Origin: Pratylenchus scribneri
Lineage: Eukaryota > Nematoda > Chromadorea > Rhabditida > Pratylenchidae
DNA length: 64,000 nucleotides
Direction of reading: 5' to 3'
Assembly (NCBI GenBank): GCA_030063045.1
Contig: JAQSEB010000033.1
Span: 3,577,766 to 3,641,765, forward strand
A program made the translations under genes and the position numbers. This document shows positions 12,390 to 23,015 of the stretch, in pieces (the first letter of the stretch is position 1; each line of letters opens with the position of its first letter). Below the pieces are notes generated by a model. That model had not been told where the DNA came from. It did no database searches and saw only the letters and a program-made list of their open reading frames with translations.

Positions 12390-13452
12390 CCCCTCTGCAT
12401 CTTTTTAATAAATTAGTATTATGAGTAAATTTTGAAAATTTTTAATAAATAATACATAAATTAGCCTCTGTTGAATTCCATTGAGGTCTTTATTGTGGAT
12501 CAGCTATTATTGGAAACATTCAAATCTAAAATCCACTTGAACAAAATTGCCTCATTCATCCAGTCCATCCATGAAAATCACTGTGTAATTTTAATCTCGA
12601 ATATCTCAATTTGATGTTTGTCTTTTGTGATAGAAGTCCTCCAAATTTTGTCACCAAAAATTGCTGTGGCCAATTCATCCAACCACTTTCCCATATAATG
12701 ATGAAAAAATCCCCAATTGGCGGAGAGGATTCGATTTCCCTAGCTCTTTTGGTCTCCCATTTGCATAAAAACTTCAGCAGCAATTGATGTGAGAAGCAGG
12801 GCCTTTGGCTGAGCAAATAGCCGCCTTAGTTAGAGGGGGCGAATGGGGGGAAGTGCAATATTGGCCAAGGGGGTTGGTCGGTCGTCGTCAATGTGCCCTT
12901 CGGCCGGCAGATTCGCCCTAAAATTGCAATCTTGTGCTGTGGCCGACGGCAATATGCCACCCCCCTCCCACCACCTCATTTGCCGCATTTTCTCCTCGCA
13001 CGATTTTGCCCATCTTCCTCCTACTTTTCCCTTCTTCAAGTGTTGCAAGTGTCAATTTGGTGTGTCGAAGTACCCTCAAGCCCCTTCTCCTGTTCCCTTC
13101 TTTTGCATTGCCATTTGTCCCGTTAGCCTTTCTTTCTTCCCCCTTTCTCCTCGCAATCCAATGCCGACTCAAATTTCCACAATCCCGTCCGGCCTCCTCC
13201 TCCAAATTGCCCATCTCCCCTCAATCCCATTTCATCCCATTCCTTGGCCAATCAATCGGCGTGGTCCCTCCCGGCTTTTCCTCCAGCAATTTCTCCCCTT
13301 TTTCTTCACCTTCATATTCCCATTCAATGCCCTTTGCCCCCTTCCCCATTTGTGGCCCTTTCACATTCTCATTAAGCCAAGCACCCTAAAAAGGAGGTCA
13401 CATTCCTCATTTTTGGGGGCTATGGCCAATTTGGGCGTGAGAAGCGGCTATC
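12390..13452. other. Intergenic, pyrimidine-rich island
   Basis: From about 12840 the sequence becomes much more C-rich (CCCCTTC, TTGGCC words) than the AT-rich surroundings. Long open frames exist in several overlapping frames at once, which points to composition rather than coding. The retroelement at 13459 inserted into the right end of this block. Confidence 0.4.
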
Positions 13453-13458
13453 TTCCAC

Positions 13459-13708
13459 TGTAATAAATTGATTAATTGACATAATTTTAAATTGATATTT
13501 GGCATTTATTCCCCTTTTTGGATCCATTGACTCTCCCTTTTCATGTCATCAATTTTTCCAATTACATCATCCCAATTCAATTCAGTATTGTTAATTTTAA
13601 TTTATCATAAATTGAAGTTGTTAATTTAATTTTGGAAAATAAATAAATTGACTTTAAATAAATTGAATTTAATTTATTTCTTTGCACATCCGCTGCGCAC
13701 GTTGTATT
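13459..13708 (+). repeat. Left LTR of retrotransposon 1
   Basis: 250 bp beginning TGTAATAAATTGATTAATTG and ending CGCTGCGCACGTTGTATT. It matches the right copy at 20433-20682 base for base by eye. The end is TT rather than the usual CA. Confidence 0.9.
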
Positions 13709-13727
13709 TGGTAGCACCGAATCAAGG
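13709..13727 (+). other. Primer-binding site of retrotransposon 1
   Basis: TGGTAGCACCGAATCAAGG starts at the base after the LTR. TGG is the complement of a tRNA CCA end. The tRNA species is not identified. Confidence 0.65.
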
Positions 13728-13796
13728 CCTCCCTCAATTTTGCTGTTTTTTTTCTTCAATAGAGTAAAGCTCTATTCAATCTTCAAAATATTTGCC

Positions 13797-16700
13797 ATGG
13801 TTGTGACTCGAGAGCGGGACAACAAAGGGAGGTTCGTTAGCAGCTCGAATAATCCGGTAGCTGAGGACGGCGAAAATAATACTGAAAATGCCGACGAACA
13901 AAGCAATCCGGAAGAAATTGGGGCAGCAAACGGCAATCCTAATGAAAATTCCGCCGATAATAACAATGGAAATAATTTGCTGGGCGAAATGAGAATGCTT
14001 TTTGAAAGATTTGAACAGACTCAAAATGAGCGGTCAACGGCGTTGCAGTACCGCTTTGAACAATTTGAACAATTACAGGAAAATAGGATGGAAATGATGA
14101 GAAGAGAATTGAGGACAGAACTTAATGAGAAATTGGAAAATTTTGAATCGAGACTAGCGAGAAATATTGGAAATGATTTTGGCGACTTTGAATTATTCTC
14201 AAATGCAGTTGGAAAGAATAATGGGAAAAGAAATAATGGGAATAATCGGACTCATAATAATGCTCAAAATTTTGGAAACTTTAGCAAATCTCGCACTTCG
14301 GAACAATTTGTTGGCCAAACAAGTGGAACGCAGAATAATGATAGTCCCAATGAAATAGTCGGAGCACTTAGAGACATGGTGTTAGGAATGGAAAAGCGAA
14401 CTTCTGAGCTTATTAAAGCTAATGAGTGCCAACAATTTGCCCAAATCTCAGCAACCATCAAAGATTTAGCAGGGAATGAAGGAAGGACCCAACTTTTAAA
14501 TTATTTTGCCAATTTGGAGACCATCACCGAAGGATGGAATAACCAAAGACGGGCTCAACTATTGGCTACCCACTTGATTGGACAATGCCGAGTCATATTT
14601 GATGGTTTGGGGGCAGGAGAAAGAAATGATTATATTCAAATCAAAAATGCTATATTGAGAAGTGGGGGCGGAAATAATGCACTGCGTTATGCAGCTCAAT
14701 CCAAACTTCATTCTGGTTTAAGACCGGAAAATAAAGAAAACCTGCGAGAATACGGGCTCAGAATTTTGGCATTGACCAGAGATTCACTTTTATCCAATGT
14801 GCCGGACACAGCTGTGGAAGATTTGGCCAAATCATATTTTCTCAATTCTATGCCAAATCAACAGATTAAAAACGCACTTTCCATGGTCCATGACAATATG
14901 AGATTTCATCAGTTGATTGATAAAGCGGAAGAACTCCGAGAAAGAGCAAACCTGAGTTTTCCATCGCAAAATTGGCCATCAAATAATATCCGATCACAAA
15001 ATTGGTCATCAAATAATAATCAAAATTTTGGTAGTTTTGCGCCACAAATTAATTCCGCAGAGAAGTCAAGTGGACCAGAGCCACAAAAATCTACTGGTGC
15101 CAACTCAACCCCCCTGGGAATTAATCGGGCTAAAATTGGAAATAATAATTGGAATAGTCCACAAAATGGCCAAAAGTCGTTTGGGAAGAATGTGAAATTT
15201 GCCAATACACAAATGGTGTTTGGAAATGAAGAAAATGATAAAGATGGAATTTTGCAGCATGTAGAAAATCTAATTGAAGAGCCGCAAAATGAAGATAATG
15301 ATGAACAGTTCCTGGAAAATGATGAAAGTGAAATTTATCTGGGAACAAATGTGATTAGTATGGACGCAAAATTCCCCAGAAATTGGGAAAAAAGAGATTT
15401 TCTTGTGCCGCTCAAAATTAAATCCGGTGTTGGTTTGGACTATGCTTTGATTGATTCATCAGGAAAAGCGGAAACTATTCATATTGGCAAGCCTAAAGGA
15501 CCAATTTGTTTATGCAAAGCAAAAATTTTTGATCAAAAAATGGATATTCTTATCGATTCCGGGGCAACAATTAATGTTATTTCCACTGGCTTTTTGGAAA
15601 ATCTAATGGAAGAAAGAGAAGTTAATCCACATCAGCCTATTTTCACAAAAAGTACTTTGGCGAACAATAATGATATGGGATTTGTTGCTGGAATTACACT
15701 ACCAGTGGAAATTGGTGCCAAAAAGTACTATTGCGAATTCCAAATTACGGATGAGACCTCCTTCCCAATAATTCTTGGAACAGCTTCATTATCCGATTTG
15801 GGTTTTAAATTGATTGACCCAGTTACCGGAAAAGATTTACTTAAAAATGAAAATTCCAAACCTCCAAAACAAAATTCACATGCATTGGTCACATGTATTG
15901 GCACTCAAACCATACAGCCATTGGGAAAAAGAATAATTGAGATTAAATCAAATGTTTCAGATGGAGAATACCTGTTAGAAATTGCAAAACTGGAGAACAT
16001 GTTGATCACAATGGTTAATGGAAAAGCCAAAATTGTTGTTGAGAATAAGCAAATAATGCCAATAAATTGGGAGAATGATTCAATTATTGGAAAAATTGAA
16101 GAAATTAAACTGGAAAATTTGTGTTGTGGATTGGGGGTGGAAGAAAAAATGGAATCGAATAATGAACAACCTGAAAGAATAAAATCGATTATGAATATGC
16201 TGAAAATGGGAAAATTAAATCAAAGTGAAAAAATGCAATTGGAAGGTTTAATTAAGGAATTCTCAACACTATTTGCTTTGGATGATACTGAGCTTGGCCA
16301 AACCGAATTGGTTATGCACAAAATTGAGTTGGTGGAAAACAAAATCGTGAAATTGCCAATTCGGTCTATACCATTTGCCTATCGTGAAAAAGTGGCTAAT
16401 ATGGTTCAAGATTATTTGAATAGGGGTGTAATTCGCCCTTCAAATTCGCCATTTTCTGCTCCAATTGTTTTGGTTAAAAAGAAAGACGGGACGCTCAGAA
16501 TGTGCATTGATTATCGACAATTAAATAATATTACTCGGAAGGATGCCTACCCAATACCCAATATTGATGCAATGCTCTTGAGCTTGGGGAACAAAAAATA
16601 TTTTTCTTCCTTGGATTTGCTCTCAGGATACTGGCAAATAAAAATGGACCCAAAAAGCATTGAAAAAACTGCGTTTAATGCAATGAATGGCCATTATGAA

Positions 16701-18296
16701 TTCGTCGTAATGCCTTTTGGGCTTACAAATGCACCCGCAACTTTTGAACGTTTCATGGAAAGAATACTGGACGGAATAATTGGGGATTTCGTATTTGTTT
16801 ATCTCGATGATATTTTAATCGCATCAGAATCTTGGGAAGAACATTTAATGCATTTAAAAGAAGTTCTCAAACGAATTGAAAAAAGCGGATTAAAATTAAA
16901 GCCAAGCAAATGCGAGTTGATTGCTGAAGAAATTGATTTTTTGGGTCATACTTTAACTCGCGAAGGCCTTAAAATGAACACCAAAAAAGTTGAATCAATT
17001 AAAAAATTTCCGATTCCAGCAAAATTGAAAGAATTGCAAAGTTTTTTGGGTCTGGCTGGATATTACAGAAAATTTATCAAAGATTTTGCACTTATTGCAA
17101 AACCACTTTATGGGATGCTCAAAAAGAATAATTCATTTTCATGGAACGAAGAATGCCAAAAATCATTTAAAATTTTGATCGAAAAAATTGCAGATGATGT
17201 AACATTGTGTTTCCCAGATTTTAAAGCAGCCATGGAAGATGAAAAAAGGGCATTTATTATTCAGACTGATGCTAGCAAATTAGGAATTGCGGGAATACTG
17301 GGTCAATTGGATGGAAAAGGAAAATCCAGGCCTATTTATTTCGTTTCAAGGATTTGTAAAGATGCTGAAACTCGATATGGCATTAGTGAATTGGAAGCTT
17401 TGGCACTTAAATTTGCCGTTAAAAAATTCGCCCCATTCATAATTGGCATAAAAACTATAATCGAAACGGACCATTCGCCTCTTGTGCAAATGTTTTCCAA
17501 TCCAAAAGATTGTGGCAGCCCTAGAGTAAACCGTTGGGCGATGGAAATAATGTCCAAATTTGATTTAATAATTAAATATAAACCTGGAAAATCGAATGTG
17601 AATGCCGACGCACTCAGCAGGGCTTTTGCCGATGAAAATTCAAAAACAATTTTAAATACAATTGAAAATAATAAACCTGGGATTGATCAGTTTGAGTGCC
17701 TTGGCCATAATTCTAAAATTCCGGTTGATCAATTGGCCAAAATGGAGTCATTTTGTTTGGCGAATATTGATGGAAATATTGCAGAAAAGAAAGATGAATG
17801 GAGAATTGCACAGTTAAATGGAGAATTTGGGCCAATTTTTCGCTATATTGAGAATAGGGAAATTCCAAAGGAAATGGAACAATTCCAACAAATTATGAAT
17901 AATTTGAACCAATTTTCGGTCCAAAATGATCTGCTTTACTTTATCGACCCTCAAACAAATGATTTTCGCCTAGTAGTCCCTATCGAATTTCAAGAATTAC
18001 TCTTTCACGAAAAACATTCTGGCACTTTTGGCACACATTCTTCAGCCATCAAAATGTTTCTTTTAATGAAAAAAACCTATTTCTGGACAAATATGCGGGC
18101 CGATATTGAACGTTGGGTTCGTGCCTGCCCCGTTTGTGCATGTTGCCGAGAGCCACGGAAAAATACACCTCCATTATTACCATTTGAAATTAACGAACCA
18201 TGGGAATTATTTGCATGGACATTTTGCAATTGGGTCTTACCACAGCTGGGAATAAATATGTGCTGGTGTGTATTGATCACTTTTCAAAATTCTTAA
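13797..18296 (+). CDS. Gag-Pol polyprotein: gag, protease, RT, RNase H, integrase zinc domain
   Basis: I start at the ATG at 13797 (MVVTRERDNKGRF) because the 19 codons before it look non-coding. The N-terminal 500 residues are Asn/Gln/Glu-rich gag with no clear CCHC knuckle. The aspartic protease motif LIDSGATINVIS has its Asp near residue 587. RT follows, with SSLDLLSGYWQIKMD and the catalytic YLDD (Asp about residues 1004-1005). RNase H shows QTDASKLGIAG, ELEAL and ETDHSPL. The integrase HHCC zinc domain spans HEKHSGT to RACPVC. The frame then ends at 18296 before the integrase core, which continues in the -1 frame from about 18212. A one-base loss in a T run is the simplest explanation. 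Confidence 0.9.
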   Translation: MVVTRERDNKGRFVSSSNNPVAEDGENNTENADEQSNPEEIGAANGNPNENSADNNNGNNLLGEMRMLFERFEQTQNERSTALQYRFEQFEQLQENRMEMMRRELRTELNEKLENFESRLARNIGNDFGDFELFSNAVGKNNGKRNNGNNRTHNNAQNFGNFSKSRTSEQFVGQTSGTQNNDSPNEIVGALRDMVLGMEKRTSELIKANECQQFAQISATIKDLAGNEGRTQLLNYFANLETITEGWNNQRRAQLLATHLIGQCRVIFDGLGAGERNDYIQIKNAILRSGGGNNALRYAAQSKLHSGLRPENKENLREYGLRILALTRDSLLSNVPDTAVEDLAKSYFLNSMPNQQIKNALSMVHDNMRFHQLIDKAEELRERANLSFPSQNWPSNNIRSQNWSSNNNQNFGSFAPQINSAEKSSGPEPQKSTGANSTPLGINRAKIGNNNWNSPQNGQKSFGKNVKFANTQMVFGNEENDKDGILQHVENLIEEPQNEDNDEQFLENDESEIYLGTNVISMDAKFPRNWEKRDFLVPLKIKSGVGLDYALIDSSGKAETIHIGKPKGPICLCKAKIFDQKMDILIDSGATINVISTGFLENLMEEREVNPHQPIFTKSTLANNNDMGFVAGITLPVEIGAKKYYCEFQITDETSFPIILGTASLSDLGFKLIDPVTGKDLLKNENSKPPKQNSHALVTCIGTQTIQPLGKRIIEIKSNVSDGEYLLEIAKLENMLITMVNGKAKIVVENKQIMPINWENDSIIGKIEEIKLENLCCGLGVEEKMESNNEQPERIKSIMNMLKMGKLNQSEKMQLEGLIKEFSTLFALDDTELGQTELVMHKIELVENKIVKLPIRSIPFAYREKVANMVQDYLNRGVIRPSNSPFSAPIVLVKKKDGTLRMCIDYRQLNNITRKDAYPIPNIDAMLLSLGNKKYFSSLDLLSGYWQIKMDPKSIEKTAFNAMNGHYEFVVMPFGLTNAPATFERFMERILDGIIGDFVFVYLDDILIASESWEEHLMHLKEVLKRIEKSGLKLKPSKCELIAEEIDFLGHTLTREGLKMNTKKVESIKKFPIPAKLKELQSFLGLAGYYRKFIKDFALIAKPLYGMLKKNNSFSWNEECQKSFKILIEKIADDVTLCFPDFKAAMEDEKRAFIIQTDASKLGIAGILGQLDGKGKSRPIYFVSRICKDAETRYGISELEALALKFAVKKFAPFIIGIKTIIETDHSPLVQMFSNPKDCGSPRVNRWAMEIMSKFDLIIKYKPGKSNVNADALSRAFADENSKTILNTIENNKPGIDQFECLGHNSKIPVDQLAKMESFCLANIDGNIAEKKDEWRIAQLNGEFGPIFRYIENREIPKEMEQFQQIMNNLNQFSVQNDLLYFIDPQTNDFRLVVPIEFQELLFHEKHSGTFGTHSSAIKMFLLMKKTYFWTNMRADIERWVRACPVCACCREPRKNTPPLLPFEINEPWELFAWTFCNWVLPQLGINMCWCVLITFQNS

Positions 18297-20398
18297 TTTG
18301 CCATCCATTGAAATCTAAATCTGCGGAGGAAACAGCAAGAACATTTGTGGAACATGTAATTTTGAAGTTCGGCCCTCCCAAAAAATTACATTCGGATAAA
18401 GGAAAAGAATTCGTTAATTCGATCATTAAACAAACCTGCAAAATCCTTCAAATACAGCAATCAACAACCTCTGGGTACAACCCGAGATCGAATGGCATTA
18501 CTGAGCGGGTCAATAGGGACATCATTTCAATGTTGCGAAAAACTTGCATTATCCCACAAGATTGGGATAAAAAATTGCCATATGCAGTTTTCAGTCATAA
18601 TATTGGGATCCATCAATCGACAGGAGAAAGCCCCTTTTATATTCTTTTTGGAAAGGACCCTTTCATCCCATCCAATGTGGACCCGAATATTATGCCGACC
18701 AAATATAATGTTGATAATTATGATGACTATAAGCAAATTATGGCCGAAAATTTGGGAAATATCATTTTGAAAGTGAACAATGAATTAGTGGATGCGCGAA
18801 ATAATTTCAAGAAGAATTATGACAAAAATAAAAAAGTCGTACAAGAAAAATTTCAAGTTGGACAAAGAGTCATGGTGAAAAAAGTCGATATTCAGGGCAA
18901 AAAGTTGGACTTTAAATTTGTCGGGCCATTTAGAATTATTACATTGGAGAATAATAAAGCGGAAGTTGAACCTATCTTTAAATCAAAAGAATTAAAAAGA
19001 GAATGGGTATTGATTGATAGAGTGGCCAAAGTTGCACCGGAGTGCAACAATTTCTTCGGGAAGAGGGAAGAGTTGATTAGACGCTGTGCTGCCAGTGGCA
19101 TTGCACAAAATACACAAATAATTTCAATAATTGCTTCCTTTTCAGAGAAAATTAATATGGAAACAATTAAAGTCAAAGAAATTATCGATGAATGGGAATC
19201 GGCACCAAAAGAATTGGCAATTTTTCTTGTGGAACAAAATGGTTTGGGACCCCAATCATTGTGTACAATTGGAAAGAATGGGCATGAAAATTGCAAAGAA
19301 TTAATTGTGTCCAACATTTTGCCATTTTCCAATTTATCAACCAAAATTTCCAACATTAAAATTCAATCATTGGCTGGTCAACTTGCACTCCGTGTGCTTG
19401 ATTCCACTCAAAATGACAATTTATATGAAGCAGCCAAGAAAGCAGATGACCCAATTTTTAATTCAAAATTCATGTTCGACCCTCTGATAAAGTCAGAGTT
19501 GACCAAAGAATGCACTCGTCGTTTGCAATATTGTGAATTGGCCAAAAGTTATCTGTCAAAATTCTCAAAGGCAGAAATCCCCATCCGTGCACTTGGGAAA
19601 TGTGGCAATTTGGTCAATTGCAAACAAATTGAGGGCAATAAAATTGTTCATTTGAATGGGAAAAATTCTGATTTATTGGGCCCTGCATGGGAAATGGCAT
19701 TTCATTCTTCCAATATCGATAAACTGACACTCAACGACCCATTTTTCGGTTATTGCCCCACCGGGTTCCCCATGCCCGAGTTGGCGGATAATTTCAAAAT
19801 GCATAATTACGACAAATTGGACCAAATTACCAATCAATTCCGCCGAGCTATTTGCACTGGCCTGAACCAAGCAATTCTCATTTATCTGCCTATGGTCACA
19901 AATGAAACAAGCAAAGCCCTCAATGATTTATTCACAATTTTGGACTGCTTTCCGCATATTACAATCTATTTCATTCCGCCGCCGCCGGCCAAAAATGACC
20001 ATTTTGATGCAATAATTGATCAATTGTTGGCTTACAAATCAATCCATATTTTCACAAACCTCAATTACCGTGGTCGAACATTGATGAGTATTGGATGGTT
20101 TGGCCAATCAATCAATAATTATCATTCACAAAATGGGGCTTGGACAAAATCTGGCTTGTGCTATGTGGGTCGATTTCTCAGTGATTGTTTGGGGCTCAAA
20201 TGGGCTTTCAAAGGAGCAATTTGCACAAATCCAATCGCCCCCATTGTTGCCAATTCAATCCGTGTTCGTCCATCCATTGTCGAGCGGGTTACAATTGAAC
20301 CAAATCGCAATTCACAAGAGAAGAAGAATGGACAGAAAAGGAAGAATGAAGGAGATAAACGAAGTGAGGAAAAGAAGGAAAAGCATCGACGACATTAA
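18200..20398 (+). CDS. Integrase core plus about 430-residue C-terminal domain of unknown function
   Basis: Continues the polyprotein in the -1 frame, so the ATG at 18200 is unlikely to be a real start. The integrase triad is intact: Asp in CMDILQLG (18218), Asp in HSDKGKEF (18395) and Glu in ITERVNR (18503), with the classical D-x35-E spacing. A GPF module (KFVGPFRIITL) ends the usual integrase. From about 19030 a further 430-450 residues follow: an alpha/beta-looking region with ILIYLPMV, ITIYFIPPPPAK and GRTLMSIGWFGQ, then a lysine-rich tail (EKKNGQKRKNEGDKRSEEKK). No signal peptide or transmembrane segment is seen, so it is not an envelope. Ty3/gypsy polyproteins normally end near the GPY/F module. 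Confidence 0.85.
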   Translation: MGIICMDILQLGLTTAGNKYVLVCIDHFSKFLICHPLKSKSAEETARTFVEHVILKFGPPKKLHSDKGKEFVNSIIKQTCKILQIQQSTTSGYNPRSNGITERVNRDIISMLRKTCIIPQDWDKKLPYAVFSHNIGIHQSTGESPFYILFGKDPFIPSNVDPNIMPTKYNVDNYDDYKQIMAENLGNIILKVNNELVDARNNFKKNYDKNKKVVQEKFQVGQRVMVKKVDIQGKKLDFKFVGPFRIITLENNKAEVEPIFKSKELKREWVLIDRVAKVAPECNNFFGKREELIRRCAASGIAQNTQIISIIASFSEKINMETIKVKEIIDEWESAPKELAIFLVEQNGLGPQSLCTIGKNGHENCKELIVSNILPFSNLSTKISNIKIQSLAGQLALRVLDSTQNDNLYEAAKKADDPIFNSKFMFDPLIKSELTKECTRRLQYCELAKSYLSKFSKAEIPIRALGKCGNLVNCKQIEGNKIVHLNGKNSDLLGPAWEMAFHSSNIDKLTLNDPFFGYCPTGFPMPELADNFKMHNYDKLDQITNQFRRAICTGLNQAILIYLPMVTNETSKALNDLFTILDCFPHITIYFIPPPPAKNDHFDAIIDQLLAYKSIHIFTNLNYRGRTLMSIGWFGQSINNYHSQNGAWTKSGLCYVGRFLSDCLGLKWAFKGAICTNPIAPIVANSIRVRPSIVERVTIEPNRNSQEKKNGQKRKNEGDKRSEEKKEKHRRH

Positions 20399-20432
20399 AT
20401 CGCATGGAAGCGATTTTGCCATTGAGGGGGAA

Positions 20433-20682
20433 TGTAATAAATTGATTAATTGACATAATTTTAAATTGATATTTGGCATTTATTCCCCTTTTTGGATCCA
20501 TTGACTCTCCCTTTTCATGTCATCAATTTTTCCAATTACATCATCCCAATTCAATTCAGTATTGTTAATTTTAATTTATCATAAATTGAAGTTGTTAATT
20601 TAATTTTGGAAAATAAATAAATTGACTTTAAATAAATTGAATTTAATTTATTTCTTTGCACATCCGCTGCGCACGTTGTATT
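20433..20682 (+). repeat. Right LTR of retrotransposon 1
   Basis: 250 bp, identical to 13459-13708. Preceded by the polypurine tract GAGGGGGAA and followed by the target duplication CCAC. Confidence 0.9.
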
Positions 20683-22716
20683 CCACACCGGAATTATGGC
20701 CCATCCCCCAAGGGGAATTGATGGCCCCCATATCGGGCGGCGCAACCGTCAACGGCACAAATGGAGCCAGCCGGCTAATATGTTCTCCCCATCATTCCCT
20801 CACATCCATCCATCCAATTCCGCGGCTGACTGGACTGGCGCTTGAGTGAATGAGTGAGGTGGTCCCCATTTTGGGCCAATATTTCCTTTCGGCCAATTCT
20901 CCCCCGTGAAGCCAAATTGATCGATGAAAACTCATTTGGAACTGGCATTTTTCTGATGGTTACTTATTATTGGGTACTGTCTCAATTCACCTGAAAAATT
21001 ATGTTTAAGACATTATCCAAAACCTGTTTTGATCATTTTTCTTGGATTAAACCAAAAACCTAAAGTTGGAAAACCCTTAAAATCAGTTTCAAAACATAAA
21101 TTTGCCAATGTTTAACCAGCAAAAACGTTGTTGAATTGAAATATTTTAACCTTTTTCACTGAAACATCTCCTTTCCTTTCCTATTTTGGGCCTTCATTTC
21201 CTTTCGGACAAATCCCCCTCCCCCGTCCACAAATTGATCGATGAAAAGATTGGCATTTTTCTGCGGATGAATTGGAGAAGGACGCAACTGTTACTCATTT
21301 TTGTTAAATTCCACGTCGATATGATTGAAATCCGCCCAATGATTGCCGTGGCCACAAATCTTCTTCTTCAAATAAAGAGGCCAATTGGCCCCTCGTCCCC
21401 CCATTCACTCACTTATCGGCTTCACTCATCATCAAGCCCTCCAATTCCCCTTGCTTTTTGCCACCCGCCACCAAATGCTCCCTCCTTCCTCTCATTTTGA
21501 GGCTTCTTCTTATTTTCTGCCCACTTTTGTGGATGATCCCTTGGGCCAACAGCGAAGGCGGCCTCAATCCTTCAATTCCATCCCATCCCCGCATTTTCCC
21601 TTTCATCCGTCAAAGTTAAATGCGGCTTTTGGGCGCGTCAATCGTCGGTGGCGACCACTAATTTTCGGTGGCCACTTTTGGGCGAGATCGCCCCTTCGCC
21701 TCCTGCTGTGTTTCCCTTTAACCCCCACTTTGCCCTCAATTTTGACCCACCGGACGAGGCGCTAATTTGCCTTCCGGCTCGGCGAATAAACTTTTTTATT
21801 GGGCGATTCAACGAGGAAATTGCCATTCTCCCCTGTGGCCACTATTCGTGGGAAATTTGGCGAATTAAGTGGAAGGAAGGGGGCACAAATTGGGCGCATA
21901 ACTGTGAGGAAAAAAGAGCGAAAAAAACACGGTTACTTTAGGACAACTCTATAACCATTTTTTCATCGCCACCTTTGGCCCCCAAATTCTCGCCCCCATT
22001 TTGGTTTTTATTCCCCTCTTTAATCCCCCGGCCCCCTCCTTTCCAATTTTGTTCGCTTTTTTTTCCAACGAGACGCAATTTGTGGCCACAATCAAATTAT
22101 AAACGACATTGAAGAGAAGAGGGCGACGGACAAGTCAAAAAGGGAGGGGAAGAGGGGAGGAAAAGGCGGTCAGGAAATTGCAGTCGACGACCCCTCCTCC
22201 TCCGAGAAAAAGTGAAGGAAGGGGGCAATGTGGCCAATCCCCTGAGGGGCTTCTGTGGCCACCCCACCTCATCGCCACCATCTTCTTCTTGCGAAAAAGG
22301 GGCCGACCCTTTTCATCTCCATTTGCCGGGGACGGGGAAGGACGTCCGTCCGGAATCGGACAATTATCCGTCCGAAGGGAAAAGCGCCGCAGGGAAAGGC
22401 CGTCCCCTCCAGGCTTGACCGAGTTTTTGAAGATGGAAGGAAGGCCAAAGGGCACAAATGTGGGGGATTCATTCAGTCATCCATTTTTATCAACCAACCA
22501 AGAATGACAGCAAAAAAGGAAGGAAGGAAGGAAGTGAAGGTCAAAGGGAAGGGCCACATATCCAAAAGGAAAAGCCGCCGATGGCCTCGCAATGGATTGA
22601 ATGAATTGATCCATTTCATTCATTCATTCTTTCCATTTCGTCCATTCCACATTATTCTCTCCTTGTTAAAGCCATTTCTATATACTAATTCATTCTTTTG
22701 ACTGTAACTTGACGAG
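20683..22716. other. Intergenic, C-rich spacer between retroelements
   Basis: Similar in composition to 12840-13450 and probably the continuation of that block, split by retrotransposon 1. Many overlapping open frames (for example around 22109-22700) are Arg/Pro/Ser-rich in several frames at once and have no splice structure or domain. I see no gene. Confidence 0.4.
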
Positions 22717-23015
22717 GTAATGGCCAACCTGGGAAGGCCATATACCTTTTGAAAGCCAAAAGTGCCCTCAACAGAGTTGCCGAAATTAAATTAGATTAAA
22801 TCGAGGATCTAAAAAAGTTGTCTTTGAATGAAACAATAATCCGAATTAATCTGATTTATGAGGAAAAGCCGATTATTTTACAAATTATTTTAATATTTAA
22901 AAACAATTAAAAAAGCAACTTTTTAGAGGACATTTAGGGCTTTCAAAGAGCAAATCGCCTTCTTGAATTGGTTGCTTCCTTCTCGAGATATGGCCAAATG
23001 AAAAAGTCCAGATAT
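22717..23015. repeat. Foldback MITE copy (GGCCATATCTCGAGAA family)
   Basis: The ends are inverted relative to each other: AATGGCCAACCTGGGAAGGC...TTTTGAAAGCC on the left, and AGGGCTTTCAAAG... AATTGGTTGCTTCCTTCTCG with AGATATGGCC on the right. Related copies lie at about 29530, 30612 and 31113. Confidence 0.6.

Larger units (their letters stand above)
13459..20682 (+). mobile_element. Ty3/gypsy LTR retrotransposon, recent insertion
   Basis: Two 250-bp LTRs, identical as far as I can read, bound a gag-pol region. A primer-binding site starts directly after the left LTR (TGGTAGCACCG at 13709) and a purine tract GAGGGGGAA sits just before the right LTR (20424-20432). The target duplication is CCAC (13455-13458 and 20683-20686), possibly TTCCAC if the LTR end is set two bases earlier. 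Domain order protease-RT-RNase H-integrase is that of Ty3/gypsy. Confidence 0.92.

Noticed and set aside
12843..13463. 206-codon plus-strand open frame before retrotransposon 1
   Set aside because: Overlaps other long open frames in two frames and on the opposite strand, within C-rich sequence. Composition is Pro/Phe/Ser with no domain or conserved-looking block, and it runs into the LTR.
18200..20398. Envelope-like gene in retrotransposon 1
   Set aside because: The extra C-terminal region has no signal peptide, membrane anchor or furin-like site and is fused to integrase.
22109..22701. Several 100-150 codon open frames around 22.1-22.7 kb
   Set aside because: Arg/Pro/Lys-rich in every frame, an effect of GA/CT-rich composition. 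No splice structure or homology.
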